A DNA stretch of 64,000 nucleotides from contig NC_026661.2 of NCBI RefSeq assembly GCF_000004075.3, forward strand, positions 806,001 to 870,000, given 5' to 3'. Origin of the DNA: Cucumis sativus. Taxonomy: Eukaryota > Streptophyta > Magnoliopsida > Cucurbitales > Cucurbitaceae. Within the stretch, counting starts at the first letter, position 1; each line of letters begins with the position of its first letter. The translations under genes were made by a program, and so were the position numbers. Below are positions 1 to 11,956 of this stretch, piece after piece. The notes under the pieces were generated by a model. That model worked only from the letters and a program-made list of their open reading frames with translations. It made no database searches and had not been told where the DNA came from.

Positions 1-1
1 G

Positions 2-223
2 AATCAATTGGATGCGGTGGTGACTCCAGGTACCGGCATAGCTACAGTGCTCGCAATTGGGGGTTTTCCGGGGATCAATGTTCCGGCTGGATACGACGGC
101 GGAGGAGTTCCGTTTGGGATTAACTTTGGAGGGTTGAAGGGATCAGAGACGAAGCTGATTGAAGTTGCTTATGGGTTTGAGCAAGCCACTCTGATAAGAA
201 AACCTCCTTCCTTCAAACCTTGA
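2..223 (+). CDS. Amidase (amidase-signature family), C-terminal exon, 5' truncated by window edge
   Basis: The open frame enters from the window edge (codons from position 2) and stops at TGA 221-223; no start codon is claimed. About 73 residues are visible, with the glycine-rich segment GGFPGINVPAGYD followed by GVPFGINFGGLKGSE and a C-terminal YGFEQATLIRKPPSF. This pattern is the extreme C-terminus of plant amidases like Arabidopsis At4g34880, which hydrolyse small amides by a Ser-cisSer-Lys triad. The triad lies upstream of the window, so activity cannot be judged here. The 3' UTR follows and probably ends within the next few hundred bases. The family call is fairly sure; the substrate is not known. 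Confidence 0.85.
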   Translation, partial: NQLDAVVTPGTGIATVLAIGGFPGINVPAGYDGGGVPFGINFGGLKGSETKLIEVAYGFEQATLIRKPPSFKP

Positions 224-1990
224 AGTGAATCAAAGGAAACTTTCTGACTCAATTCAGCTATGAATTAGCTCTTCAAATTAATTGGCATTTTGTTTATTAA
301 GCTATGAATATCAGATGTGACTTTGTGTTGCAATTCCAATAACTTAATTCTCTCATATATGAATAGAATTCTTTGTCACAATATGTTGTTGGTATGTACG
401 AGTCGAGTTTACCACCTCAGTGAGTTGTACTCCACGATCAAGTAAACGCCTTTTGATCATATTTTTCAGGTTCACTACATGTATTTACCTTTGTTTGTTT
501 TGTATTAGAGTATGCCTTCTTGTCCTCCTTTAAGTGCAACCACGTGTAACTTTATATTTAATTAATGATGAACAATAAGAGGTAAAACTAGTTGTCATCA
601 GTTTTCTTTGAAACAAGTTGAAGATTGCAAAATAAGCTCGTTGAATCATAACTATCCAAATTTGAATTGGCTGAGTTGCCCAAGGGTGAGAGTATGAACT
701 GCCCAACTGCTTTGATCAAACAAGTGTGATTGTGAAACTTGATACAATGAGATGTAGAACATGAATTGGGGTGCACTGCTTGTGCCATGACAACTTTAAA
801 AAATATATTAGGACTATACTCCACCTGCTATCTAAGTCGGACAACAAAATAAAATTACAATCAAATATTTTCTTTTAACTTGGTTCGTACGAGATTTTAA
901 GAAAAATTTGATCCGTGGAGTTGAACTTGAGTTGATGTTATATTTTTGTTGATTTGATGTAACGTGGTTCGATCTCTAGAATTTGATCCTCATATTTGAT
1001 TTGAAGAAGGGAAACATGTGATGTTCTTAAAGTTGGAGTATTTGAAAAAAAACTTGTATCTTCAAAAGAGTTTCAATTTTCAAGGACGATCAACTTCAGA
1101 AGTTAAAGGAGTCCTTTAGAAAGAAACTTCAATCTCCAAGGGTGATCAACTTCAAAAGTTAAGGAGTCCTCTAGCTCTTGGGAGAATTCTTTCTAGACGT
1201 TCTAAAGTAAAAGAATTTTAATCCTTACGAGCAGAACTCCTCTATTAGTTTTCTGATGAGCTTTGTGGGCTTAAGTCTGGTTGGTTCATAGACTAGACCC
1301 ATGAACTCAACCATGTGATATTATCATAATTGACCCATTTATATTTTCAATTTTAATTTAAGACACCGTCAATTAATTTTAATTAATCACATATTCAATT
1401 ATTTGTATTCCTCATCCTTATTAGTCATTAACACCAATTTGTGGTTGGTCTAAACAAAATGTTTTATATTACATCCAGAATTAATGAAGTGTAGTTGCAT
1501 TTATGAAACAAGAAGTTGGAAAATAACCATTTAATAGAACTGAAGTTAAAGTCAAATTGCATTTATGAGCGGGCATACAATAAATGGATGTGATGGGTAA
1601 TAGCCCAATAAATGAGATTGAAAACCTATGCGACCTAGGTGGTTGGTTTTGTAGTAAAAAGATGAATAAAATTAAAGATTTATATGAAAACTAAGGAGGA
1701 GATGTTCCTACAATTGAACTAGATTTATATGAAAATTAAACTCATATTAGACTACTCATGAAATAAATGATGAGATTAGAACTATTGGTGTTGTCTTTTC
1801 CATAATTTAATTCACTGACCAAACCGATATTGACCGATTAGAGATCAGTGCTTAGACAAGTTGAGTCAGGCTCTAGAAGGCAACTTATTCTCTAATAACA
1901 AACAGGCAATAATTTATCCTAAAAATAACTTAACTCAGTAGTTTGACTCAAATTGATCTTTTATTATCACAAAATTTCAAACACAACAAA
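224..1990. other. Intergenic: amidase 3' UTR and AT-rich spacer with a 56-bp duplication
   Basis: No protein-coding gene is visible. The first few hundred bases are presumably the amidase 3' UTR. Positions 1073-1118 and 1129-1173 are two imperfect copies (period about 56 bp) of a motif containing GATCAACTTCA and GGAGTCCT; this looks like a local tandem duplication inside old repeat DNA. The short open frame on the minus strand at 588-824 has no recognisable similarity or coding character. Confidence 0.5.
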
Positions 1991-3033
1991 GCTAGAAAAA
2001 ATACTACAAATAATTTATTAAAAAAGAAGAACAAAAGTCCTTAGGATCAGACAACAACGTGAAGCTAGAAGTGGTCTGGCCTGCTGAACAGTACAAGCAT
2101 TGGCATGTAGTAGGCAGCCAAATTCTAAATGGAAGCTTATAATAATGAATCTGAAAAGAGACTGGAAGAAGATAGCTGTTGTTCAAAGCTAAATCAAAAC
2201 AACGCAGCTACGACAAAGGCACATCAGACTCTGCCATCTTCTTCAGCTTGTAGCTCAGCTGGCCATTGAAAGTGACTCAAAGCTTCCATCCCCATAGTAC
2301 TATAAACAACCGACCAGATTGACAGCAATTATTTACCTGTCTCGTATAGATGTCTTGAAGGGAGGCAATCATATACTGGCTAGATCCTGAAACACGAGGA
2401 CAGTGACTCAAACAATCTCTAGATTTATCAGTTGAAATCATCAATCAATGGACATTGTATCCACAAAGTTTGTGAACTAATTCAGCATTCATGACATCTA
2501 ACAAGATGTATTAGCAGTAATTGAAACTTTAAATGTGAAGAATAGGTCACATGGGTTTTACCGGTTTGGTCGATTTCATCTTTGCATACTCTGAAGACAT
2601 GCCAAGCCGAAGTGGTATCAGTTTGTTATCAGTACTTAAGAGAAAGGTAAATATTACATCCAATTCCAAGCATACTGAGTATTAATAATGGTAAAGGGAT
2701 TGGATTGTAAAGGATAAAGGGAATAGAGTAGTGTACAGTGTAATGCAAATGAAACTCAACTCCAGAAAGAGATATATTTTTCATAAAAGATGACTTGACT
2801 TAACAAGAAACACAACTCAACCAGTAGCTCAATGAGAACAAAAATACCAAATATGATATCTAACAACCATACCTAAAAGCACTACAGAAGAAAAACGCTT
2901 GTGGGGGGAGGGAAAGATGAGAGGAGCAGAGCTTAGAATCACTTGCATTTGAAGCTAACCGGTATGAGACTGCCAATTACCAACGTTATTACTATATTGC
3001 AAAAATTCAGCTGCATCTGTAACCTAAATTCCA
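1990..3033 (-). other. Probable spliced 3' UTR of the TOC120/132-like gene
   Basis: Downstream of the stop codon the minus strand shows well-placed splice signals: a donor TTTTAG|GTATGG (exon end at 2873), an acceptor TGTTTCAG|GATC (exon start 2386), a donor GAGACAG|GTAAAT (exon end 2337) and a pyrimidine-rich acceptor CTCTTTTCAG (exon start about 2150). This gives UTR exons 2873-3033, 2337-2386 and about 1990-2150. A poly(A)-like AATAAA on the minus strand lies near 2010-2020. No long open frame covers these pieces, so they are more likely non-coding exons than another gene. Inferred from signals only. Confidence 0.4.
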
Positions 3034-6000
3034 TCATTGTCCATCCTGCCAGTATTGATAACAACCCAGAAGCTTTCTCAATAGAGGAAGGAGCCCAACA
3101 ATAGCTATCTGAAGCTGTTCTGAGCTGTTTAACCGAAAGCTGACTTGCCCTGCCCCCCTGTTATTCAGATTCACACGAGCAATCAGATTCGTCGATCGTC
3201 CTACGGGAACTTGAGATTGTACATTGCAACCAATAGCAAGATCTCCATGCCAATCCATGACTGAGAGCCCAAGAGTTGAAAGTGAACGACCCAAAGGATA
3301 GTCTTTATCTCTCAATTGAGCCTCCAGGCTGCCACCATAAGCTACATCTCCCCTACCGGTCATTGCTCCCCCCGTCACAACTAATCGAAATCGCTTGTTA
3401 GCAATCAACTTGTCTTCAACTTTGAATCCGGCAGACAAGGCATCGCCTAATAGGGCAAGTGACAGACCAGCAATTGCCTTGTTCTTCCTAAAATTAATAA
3501 ATGTTGTCTCACCACGTAATGTATAGGCCAAATCCTTCCCAACGGTCTGCATATCGAAACCAATGGAAGATGCTTTAGTTTCCCCATGCTTAATCGAACT
3601 GGTCATCTCTATTTGAACATTTGCATCCTTCTTATCCTTTGTAACTTGGCCACTAAAAGAGATGGGTATTGTGTCTTTGACGACAAACAACTTCTCTGCA
3701 TTTATACCTTCATAACCAACATCATGATCCCATCCATGTGTTTCGAGTACAGGCCTTATTAGCCACTGGTTAGAGGAATCGAGATAACGATACCGGTGAG
3801 TGGGGTTATCAGAATCAAAGGAAGCAGGTAATGCCAAATCAGGCATGGGAACCGGTACTGAAGCAGCACCACCAGCATCTTCTTCTACATTCTCACTCCC
3901 ATCGCTGCGTTGATCTTTTGCCTCAGCTGCCATTTTCTTCATCATCTTCCTTCTCCTTTTCTCTTCTTTCAGTTGCTTCTTCATAAAAAGTTTTTCCCTG
4001 TATTCCAATTCGTCAAAGTAGGCCTTCTTCTGTGCTTTGGAGAGCTTTGCCACCTGTGCTTTTGTCAGTCGTTTAAAAGGTGGCAATTCATCATATTCAG
4101 ATTCATTTTCAGAATCTGATGATTCATCAAGGTCATCCTCAAGACCATCATCATCACCAAACTGTTCCTCCGGCAGTTTAACTTGAGGTCTGGACTGAAG
4201 AAGGGAAGAGAGAAGGAACGGTAAAGGTGGTGATTTCGACCTAGGAGTAAATGGCCTCCCAGGAGGACTATCTTGCAACTTCAGAAGAGTGTTGGCTTCG
4301 GCCAAAATCTTTGAGGCAAATGAGAGCAATAATAAATGAGGTTTCCAAACCTGTCCATTTGGCAATACCCTTTGCCCAGCTCGGTTCGTTCTGCAAGCAG
4401 AGTGATTCTCCACTAATGAGACAGGGTTCATAAGGCGCATATCCCCTGCAGCCTGGCGTATAGCTTGCTGTACAACATGAGACCGCTGAGTGACAAACAT
4501 ATCATAACTAGAAGCAGTACCATTTGGACCATCAGGTGGAGCAGATGCTGCATGAGTAAGAACCACAATCGCATTGAACCATATTGATGGTCCAAATATT
4601 TCAGTAATTGTACGCAAGAGTGGCATATCACTGAAATCCCGGGTTTGCATGTCCAACCTATCAAGATACAGAACAATATCTGGAGGCGTCTTTTTTATAA
4701 AACGCTTAACAGAGAGAAGGATTTTCTCATTTTGGCGCTGGTCGGACCAAGAGGAAAGAAGGCCAGGAGTGTCAATTACCCGTACTCTGATCCCCTGCAC
4801 AGTTCCAACAACATCTTGAACCTTTTTTGTGCCCATTTGAAAAGCATCAGTACTGAATTTAACTTCATCAAATATGGAGTTGATGGTAGCACTTTTACCC
4901 ACACCTGTCTTTCCAAGAACCATGATTGTACAAGAGAAATCAAGTGGCTCTTGCCCAGCTGCCTCCAGCTGCTCTGCCATGGCACTGGCACGGTCAAAGC
5001 TGAAGGCACCAACCCGACCTCCATTTCTTCCTCGAAGTTGCTCAGCTAATCCAAGACGGTATAGAACTTGTGCCACAACAACATTGTGTGGAGTTTGCCC
5101 AAGCCTATGTGCAAGACGCAAAAATTTCACTCTTATCATCTGGAGTTGCTCACGAGTATCATCATTTTCCTCAGCATCCCCATTAACAGGATCATCAATT
5201 TGTTGCATTTGAACATGGGATACAGTACCATTAACTCGAGGCGGCTGCACCACCCGAGGGGCAGGTTCCAATAATGGAGCAGCACGCCCAAGACCAGCTG
5301 GACGGGCAGGAGGAGTGGGATTTGTAGATTTTCCAGATGATGAAGCAATGATTGATGCAGGTTGAGTCTCTGTATCCCTGTTCACTTGAGTTTTGTCCTG
5401 TCCAACCTTATCTTTGCTCCCTGTCTTTTCAACCCCTAAAATGTCGGGGCCATTATTGGAACTATCAACAGGATGCTGATGTCTAGACGTATTGTCTTCC
5501 TTCACCTTCACATCACTTTCCCTGTCCTGGATCTTCTCAATTTTCTCATCTGCTATCTTTTCAGAAGCTGAGATATCCTTAACTGTCTCTAGAGAAATTT
5601 CATTTTCACCCACAGGTTCATGTTGGTCATCAGAAGTAGTCCCGTTCAATTCATGAGATTCTCTGGACTGCTTTTCTGAATCTTTCCCAATAGAATCATT
5701 TTTCACTTCCTCCATTCGGTGATTCTCATCTGCAGTAGTCACTTCCTCATTCCTGTGATCCTGATTTGTGGTAGTCACTTCCTCATTCCTGTGATCCTGA
5801 TTTGTGGTAGTCACTTCCTCAGTCCTGTGATCCTGATTTGTGGTAGTCATGCAGGCTGAAGAGCTTTCTTCATTTTTATTATCATCCTTCTTAGGCTCAA
5901 TACTAGTTGTCGCCTCTTTTATGTCTTCACTCTCATTGTTTGGCAGTTCTAGATCCACGTGAAGAGAATCATCCCTTGGCTCAGCATTTGTAATATCCAG

Positions 6001-6843
6001 ATTGTCTAAATCTACAACAGGTACATTTAGTGGCTCCTCGGTCTTCTCAACGTGGTTTGAGAATTCTGTACCTAAGCTCTTCCCATTCAGTTCCACATGA
6101 TCTCGATTTTCAGTAAGAAACTCACTGGTAGAATCCAGGTTAGTCCCCCCTACCAAATCAGCACTCTTATTCACTAATTCATCATCTGAAGACAAAGTCA
6201 CATTCAAATCGTTACTATCATTATTTTCAGACTTCGTACTCTTCGAACCATATTTCAAATCATCCTCATCCCCGTCCTTCAGTACTACAACCTCTGGGCT
6301 AGCACCGTTCTCTAATGTATTAATTTTTGAATCATTTCTACTGAAATCCAACTCATCATCCTTCGTCTCGTTCAACTCGGAAGTCACTGCTTCCTCTTCA
6401 GTTCCTCTCTCATCAATAATAGAAGCCACAACTGCATTGTCGACCAATTTCCCATCCAAGCATTCTGTCTCCTTATCAGAATTCACATCTTGCTCCTCCA
6501 CCAACGGGTTTTCATTTACCCTACTTGCCTCTATTGCCTCTTCAAACTTCTCTTCATCATGAGCACCGTTAGGATGGTTAGAAGTCACTCCAGACGTAAA
6601 ACCATTGATTTCTTCTTCTTCTGCAATATTGCCATTCACCGAACCATATTTCGGGCTCTGCTCTATTAAATGATCTTTCCCATCTAATGCCTCCTCAAAA
6701 ACATCTTCCCCTTCCGTATCCTTAGATTCATGAGAGCCAACTACAACTGTTTCATCTACCTTATCTCGTGAAACACCATCTCCCACAAACTTCTTTTCTC
6801 CATCGTGCAATCCATCAACAACCTCAACCCCATTTTCCATCAC
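3034..6843 (-). CDS. TOC132: Translocase of chloroplast 120/132-like GTPase receptor (Toc159 family)
   Basis: Intronless coding frame of 1269 residues, ATG at 6843-6841, TGA at 3036-3034. The protein belongs to the Toc159 family, outer-envelope receptors that recognise transit peptides and work with Toc33/34 and Toc75. It has the family layout: a long acidic, low-complexity A-domain (about 1-600), a GTPase G-domain with P-loop GKTGVGKS at residues 644-651, the G3 motif DTPGLLSSW from D691 and the VLTHA motif near residue 763, then a charged Lys/Glu-rich linker (about 900-1000) and the membrane-anchoring M-domain to the C-terminus. Length and the A-domain sequence fit Toc120/Toc132 (about 1090-1210 residues in Arabidopsis), thought to favour non-photosynthetic preproteins, better than Toc159 or Toc90. 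A 5' UTR intron (6873-7258) precedes the ATG. Which of the two paralogues it corresponds to is not settled. Confidence 0.95.
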   Translation of the reverse strand: MMENGVEVVDGLHDGEKKFVGDGVSRDKVDETVVVGSHESKDTEGEDVFEEALDGKDHLIEQSPKYGSVNGNIAEEEEINGFTSGVTSNHPNGAHDEEKFEEAIEASRVNENPLVEEQDVNSDKETECLDGKLVDNAVVASIIDERGTEEEAVTSELNETKDDELDFSRNDSKINTLENGASPEVVVLKDGDEDDLKYGSKSTKSENNDSNDLNVTLSSDDELVNKSADLVGGTNLDSTSEFLTENRDHVELNGKSLGTEFSNHVEKTEEPLNVPVVDLDNLDITNAEPRDDSLHVDLELPNNESEDIKEATTSIEPKKDDNKNEESSSACMTTTNQDHRTEEVTTTNQDHRNEEVTTTNQDHRNEEVTTADENHRMEEVKNDSIGKDSEKQSRESHELNGTTSDDQHEPVGENEISLETVKDISASEKIADEKIEKIQDRESDVKVKEDNTSRHQHPVDSSNNGPDILGVEKTGSKDKVGQDKTQVNRDTETQPASIIASSSGKSTNPTPPARPAGLGRAAPLLEPAPRVVQPPRVNGTVSHVQMQQIDDPVNGDAEENDDTREQLQMIRVKFLRLAHRLGQTPHNVVVAQVLYRLGLAEQLRGRNGGRVGAFSFDRASAMAEQLEAAGQEPLDFSCTIMVLGKTGVGKSATINSIFDEVKFSTDAFQMGTKKVQDVVGTVQGIRVRVIDTPGLLSSWSDQRQNEKILLSVKRFIKKTPPDIVLYLDRLDMQTRDFSDMPLLRTITEIFGPSIWFNAIVVLTHAASAPPDGPNGTASSYDMFVTQRSHVVQQAIRQAAGDMRLMNPVSLVENHSACRTNRAGQRVLPNGQVWKPHLLLLSFASKILAEANTLLKLQDSPPGRPFTPRSKSPPLPFLLSSLLQSRPQVKLPEEQFGDDDGLEDDLDESSDSENESEYDELPPFKRLTKAQVAKLSKAQKKAYFDELEYREKLFMKKQLKEEKRRRKMMKKMAAEAKDQRSDGSENVEEDAGGAASVPVPMPDLALPASFDSDNPTHRYRYLDSSNQWLIRPVLETHGWDHDVGYEGINAEKLFVVKDTIPISFSGQVTKDKKDANVQIEMTSSIKHGETKASSIGFDMQTVGKDLAYTLRGETTFINFRKNKAIAGLSLALLGDALSAGFKVEDKLIANKRFRLVVTGGAMTGRGDVAYGGSLEAQLRDKDYPLGRSLSTLGLSVMDWHGDLAIGCNVQSQVPVGRSTNLIARVNLNNRGAGQVSFRLNSSEQLQIAIVGLLPLLRKLLGCYQYWQDGQ
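5704..5847 (-). repeat. Four 36-bp coding repeats in the acidic domain of the TOC receptor
   Basis: Residues 333-380 are four 12-residue repeats of the type TTTNQDHRNEEV; the first three are nearly identical and the fourth (TTADENHRMEEV) has diverged. The 36-bp DNA units keep the reading frame. Repeats in the A-domain are known to vary in this family; this array looks recently expanded because the DNA copies are almost the same. Confidence 0.9.
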
Positions 6844-6872
6844 AAATCTAGAACAACCTCAGCCTCAAAGTC

Positions 6873-7258
6873 CTATACGCACCAAAACCCAACAAAAAAA
6901 AAAAAAACCACATCAAACCAAAAACATTAACAATTCAAACAAATAATAATAATAATAATAAAGGGCATATTCAACACCAATCAGAAAATCTAACACAAAC
7001 CCAGAATTCCAAGAACCAAAAAATCGAAAACCCTAATGCCCAAATCCAGAAATGAACAAGTAATCCACATTCCCAATACCCACAGCAAAAACACCCAATC
7101 CCACATCCTCTTAATTCAAAGCCATTAGATCCTCCTCAAGCAACAATGTTTCAAAACTGGGTTTCACATGAATCAAACCAAAAGCAGATAGAAACTAAAA
7201 GAAACATAAAACACAAACATCAAATAGCTATAATCAGCAAAAAGTTGAAGAAACTCAC
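6873..7258 (-). other. Intron in the 5' UTR of the TOC120/132-like gene
   Basis: The minus strand reads AAAATCTG|GTGAGTTT at the donor (intron starts at 7258) and GCGTATAG|GACTTTG at the acceptor (exon resumes at 6872), 29 bases upstream of the ATG. The untranslated first exon is the CT-rich stretch (GA-rich on the plus strand) from 7259 to about 7450. Strong consensus at both ends makes this a confident, though uncomputed, call. Confidence 0.75.
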
Positions 7259-7450
7259 CAGATTTTGAAGGTGAGAAAGGGAAAGATAGAGAAATAGAGA
7301 GAGAAAACTTTTAGGTAGAGAAAAAAGGTGGGTTTGTAGAGAGAGAAAACAAGTCTGTGTGAATGTTCAAGTTTTATTAAGAAAAAATAAAAGGGAAGAA
7401 GAGAGTTTTCTCTCCCAAAATGCTTTCTTTCCTTACTCTTCATTCTCCAT

Positions 7451-10400
7451 TGCTTATCTAACCTTCACTATATCAAAATACGAAGGAAATTAGAGATAAG
7501 ACTTTCATCAACGGTGCATATTTCATCTAAGCGTTTTAATCCAACGGTGTAAAAGAAAGGATTAACACTCCAATTGTGATGACGTGGATATTATGGTGGA
7601 AAAAATTACCTGTCCCGATACTACATTAAGTACGTGTTCAAATCCTTCACGTGGGGTGAATCTCAGCCGTTGTTGATTTGTTTGGTATGCAAATTGAACG
7701 GTCCTCGTTACTCACGGGTCTTTCAGATGGCAGAATTTGCAAACCTTTTTGGGAAATAGATTTGGAAGGAAGCATTATATTTATATTTTCATTGAAAAAT
7801 GAGCATTTTACGAATAAAATTAGGTTTTTTTTTCATTGGGATAATAATTTGTGTTTTCAATAATAGAAAAAAGTATTCTTTCTTCTTTCTACGTTTCTTT
7901 TCAATACTTTCCTAATACTTACTTACTTTGGTAAGGTAATAATAATCATTTTCATAAGTTGGGAGCTCAATCCTCAACCAAGTCTAAACAAATTATAACT
8001 AGAGTTGGTAACTTTGTTCCTACTTTCGTTTATATTGGATAAATGTTCGAGGTAAAATGAGAGACTCAAGACAAATATAATGTTTTGATGATATTAAGAT
8101 TTTTTACAATAATCTTTGAAGTCATGTCAATGTACTACACAAGTATATATAGTTCCTAATGAACCAAAAAGTGTTTTGAGGGAAAATAATATGTAGATGG
8201 TTCAAATTGAAAAGTTTTTAAAACGTAAAAGGAGGTTATATGCAAAGGTTTTCTTGGGAGCTTCTAAATTATAGTTTGTTGGAATTTATGTCTTAGAATT
8301 CGTAATGTGTAGTTTAAAATCGTTATATTCAATAAAGTTGTCAATGATGAATTATTAGTTAAATTGAATACTATAATTTTGAATACAATAAACTAAGGTC
8401 ACGAGGCTATCTTGAGAAAATGTGAAATTTATGTTGAGGCATAAACGTATATCAAGTTTGAGTATATAGCCCAAACAGTCTATGATATATAAATAAGGTT
8501 GAGGTTCTTTATTATGAGAACATTATGAATGCAACCCACTTTGTAATTAGTACAATTGTTATGATCTTAAATCGTTCATGTGGAGACATGAATATGAAGA
8601 CATCCTATGTAAAGAGTTCACATAAAACTAGAACCCTGAAATAGTCATTTTTATGTTATAGCATCATTGACCGTGTAAAACTGACTACTTCGATTATTGA
8701 TAACATGGGTAACTTAATCTTAATTTTGAGATAACTATAAATTTATGTTAACATGAGATTATCATTAGATCTGCATGGGTGAAGGTAGCTCAACAATATT
8801 GGCCCAATAAGTTTTCCATTTCAAGAGGTAAGATTGGGTGAATAGTTGAAGACATAGGATGCAAGACGAAATTTACACTTGTCCATTACATGGTTAGTAA
8901 ATAAGTTGTTCCCTTAAAGACTAAATCCAAGCATTGATGAAGGGGCCTCACCCTCACCCTTGGCCCGAAAAGGATTAGATTTATAGGTTGGACCTTAAAC
9001 CAACTGTTTAATAATGGACTAGTGGGAATTAACGAACAAAATGTAATCTCTTGAGTACAATAATATTTTGACCCAACCGAGATTACGAACAACCTGTGAA
9101 GAATTAACTTACTAATCATGGTTATATCAAATAAACATCAATATATCTATAGTGAGGGGAGTCCAACTACAGAACTTTAGTGGAATGACCCTTAGTTAAC
9201 AAATGTTGATTAGCTCAGTCTTTTTGGATAAATGAATCTCATGATCTATAGGTCACTAGGTTTCATGCTAGCTCATTTGGAATTAACTTAGAACAGTGTG
9301 TTGGATTAGTTCAAATTAGGTAAGAAGAGAGATATCGACAAGTATATGTGATATAGCGATTGGTTATAGTTTAGAGGTAGAGTTTTATATTCAAATATGA
9401 TTTAAATATAAAAAATATGAATACATTTTTGTATTCGAAAGTTCGTAAAATGATGAAAATGGTCAAAGTGGTAAAAAGTCAACCTCAAACCGTAAAAAGT
9501 AAAAGGGATTACTTTTTATTTTGAAAAGTCAAACATTGACGTGCAATATATCCAAATGTGATTTGAAATTTGAAAAAATGAATGCAGTTTCATGCTTCGA
9601 ATGTTGAAATTAGTCAAAATAGGCAAAATGGTAAAAAGTCAAAATGTTAACTTTTGAATTTGACTTGAAAGGTAAACTGACTAACTAAAGTTGGTGAGAA
9701 AATCTAACATTTTGTTAAATAATCCAAGTGTCTATTAGTGGCCTATGTGAAAGTTCATGGAGATAACACCAAGCCCACTAAGAGATAGTGCATTATTGCA
9801 TAATTCCACTAACTCATTAGAGGCTAAGTCGAAGCTCATGGTGACAAGCTCGCTAAAAGTTAAAGGAATATAAGGCGTTGGACTTTGGTGAGTTTAGACA
9901 TGCAATAGTTGCATGTAATTTGTCTATTTAAAGAAGGTTTTTTCAATGTGTAAAAGACTTTTTGCAATTTTAGTTTATTCTTTAAAAAAAAAAAAAAACC
10001 ATCAAAATTCTCTCGATCGTAATCCAATTTCCATCCATATCTTTCTCTCAAATCCTTCACTCATCGGATCCCACAACTCAGTTCTAAGTCTGAAGAATAG
10101 CAGGTCAACACTAGTGATAGTTCAAATTGTGTTCACGTAGAGATTGGTGTGGTACGGAAGCTTAAAAGGTATGGTTTCTTAAAAACTCTAATTTAATTAA
10201 GTGAATGCATGCTAATGTCTAATAGAATTAGATCGAATTAAAGTCATATTGATTCTTATTTGGCTGCTCATGTCTACTCTATCCATCATAATTGTGGACT
10301 TGTCCACATAATTGCACAAAACCACATTTTGGATTACAAAATAAATATTTTTTTACTACTTCTCTTTCCTTCTTCAACATAGGGTTGAAGGAAAAACACA

Positions 10401-11385
10401 AAATACTACAATTTTGTCGTGAGTTTCGAATCGTTAATGAAATTGATTGAAATATCCTTATTTGATGCAAAGTTTTTTTTCCTGTAATAAAGAAGTCGTA
10501 CATTTTAGTTGATATTAAATTTAATATCAGACATTAACTCACGTACTTTTAAGTACAAAATTTAATTGGATAAAACAAAAAAAAAGTATTGAAAAAAGAG
10601 TTGAACGAAATTTTTTTCTTCTTAGCAGCACATCAAAAAGAAGTTTTGACAACAACTTTATAATTGCACTTAGCCACTATCATCTTTGGGTATATATTTT
10701 ATTTACATATTTTCTTTCACTTTCACAAATTGCGTTTATTTAAATTAAAGTTGGCTTCACTTCTCACTCATCACTCATCACTCATCACTCATCACATGAA
10801 AGCAAAGCACACTATTGTGTCAAATAAAAATACAACAAGTCTTGATGACTTATAATAGAAATTAAACTAAGAACACCACCAAACTCTGTCACATCATTGC
10901 CGCACTCGTTTGAAGTCTCAACTTCCATTTAAAATTTTAATATATTTCAACTCCAATGGTAGGTGTGAATAGTTATTATATCTATATCTATATATATATA
11001 TATATTGTTTAAAACAAATGGCAAATTTCTAAATTTACCTTAACATAAGGCCGAAGCTCTAAAGGTAAGCATAGACTGACACGGATTACTACAGCCTAAC
11101 AAATTACAAACAGAAATCAGATAAAGTATCCATAGAAATAGTGAAAACAGAGAAGTATCTGCTCGACGAGGCAGGAGGGCAGGAAACAAAATGAAACAGA
11201 AACAGTGATTCAAGCAGAAATGTGAGTAACAAAGAAACAGTTTTCTAGCAATGTGCTTGGTTAAAATCTTCTACTGTTGTTCATGGGCTACGCATTGGAT
11301 TAGTCACTATAAACTGGACTGTTCTTGCACAAGACTAGAATTCAAGTGTCAAAAGATCAAAAAGTAATTGTCCTTGTTTTTCTAG

Positions 11386-11426
<41 letters not shown>

Positions 11427-11956
11427 AAACAAACAAACATGACCACAATTACAAATTAACCTCCTCGTCATGAATGGTGAGAATGCTACGTAGAAAAAGC
11501 CACAAAGACATGTGTTGCTTTGTTCTCCTCCTAAGGGAGATAACAAAAACAAAAGGCATTAACAGACTTGTCCAAAAGAAAGGTTCTCAAACAAAATTTT
11601 CATATTTTGAAATGGATGAATCCACCCCATTTATGAGATAAAATCACCTCCAGCACTATCCTCAACAACTTAATCTTGTTAGTTGATATGATATGGGCAG
11701 AGCCAAAATGTTCGATACGAAGGATGAAAATTTTGTATGCTAACTTTCTATATAAATGAGCTTTTTACTTTAAAAGAGCAAGAAAGAATATCAAAGAAAA
11801 AATTACTCATCAACTTCCTTTCTTCGCTTCACCCCTGCATAGTAAGCAATACAACTGCCTTATCGTGTAGCGTTCACATAAACAGGATCTGGTTTACAAG
11901 TTGTACTACTGTGTCCTTGGATGCTGAGGGAGAGAAGGGATCTCCTATAACACCTT
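7451..11956. other. Intergenic between the TOC gene and the METTL16-like gene; repeat-rich
   Basis: No intact gene. The region between 7451 and 8270 is the TOC promoter side. A probable old LTR fills 8277 to about 10150. A 7-bp tandem repeat (CTCATCA units) runs about 10763-10796, a TA-rich stretch lies at about 10981-11005, and a homopolymer of about 37 A followed by CAAA repeats lies at 11389-11438. The 3' UTR of the METTL16-like gene presumably occupies the end of this interval; I could not fix its polyadenylation site. Confidence 0.5.
8277..10150 (+). mobile_element. Probable solo or degenerate copia-type LTR
   Basis: The sequence begins TGTTGGAATTTATGTC, a start I associate with long plant copia LTRs, and holds no coding frame. 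A TATTTAAAG box at about 9925, followed by an A-rich run near 9985 and a T/C-rich leader, would fit a U3-R-U5 layout. Inside, about 9390-9484 and 9550-9640 are an imperfect duplication ending in GGTAAAAAGTCAA. I did not find the exact 3' boundary, a second LTR or a target-site duplication, so the end coordinate is approximate. Confidence 0.35.

Noticed and set aside
2300..2336. A 37-base intron between the 2337 donor and the TTTATAG acceptor at 2300 in the TOC 3' UTR
   Set aside because: Shorter than plant introns normally are; the acceptor at about 2151 is preferred.
4645..5212. Several open frames on the plus strand inside the TOC receptor gene
   Set aside because: They lie opposite the GTPase domain coding frame and show no family resemblance; they are antisense shadows.
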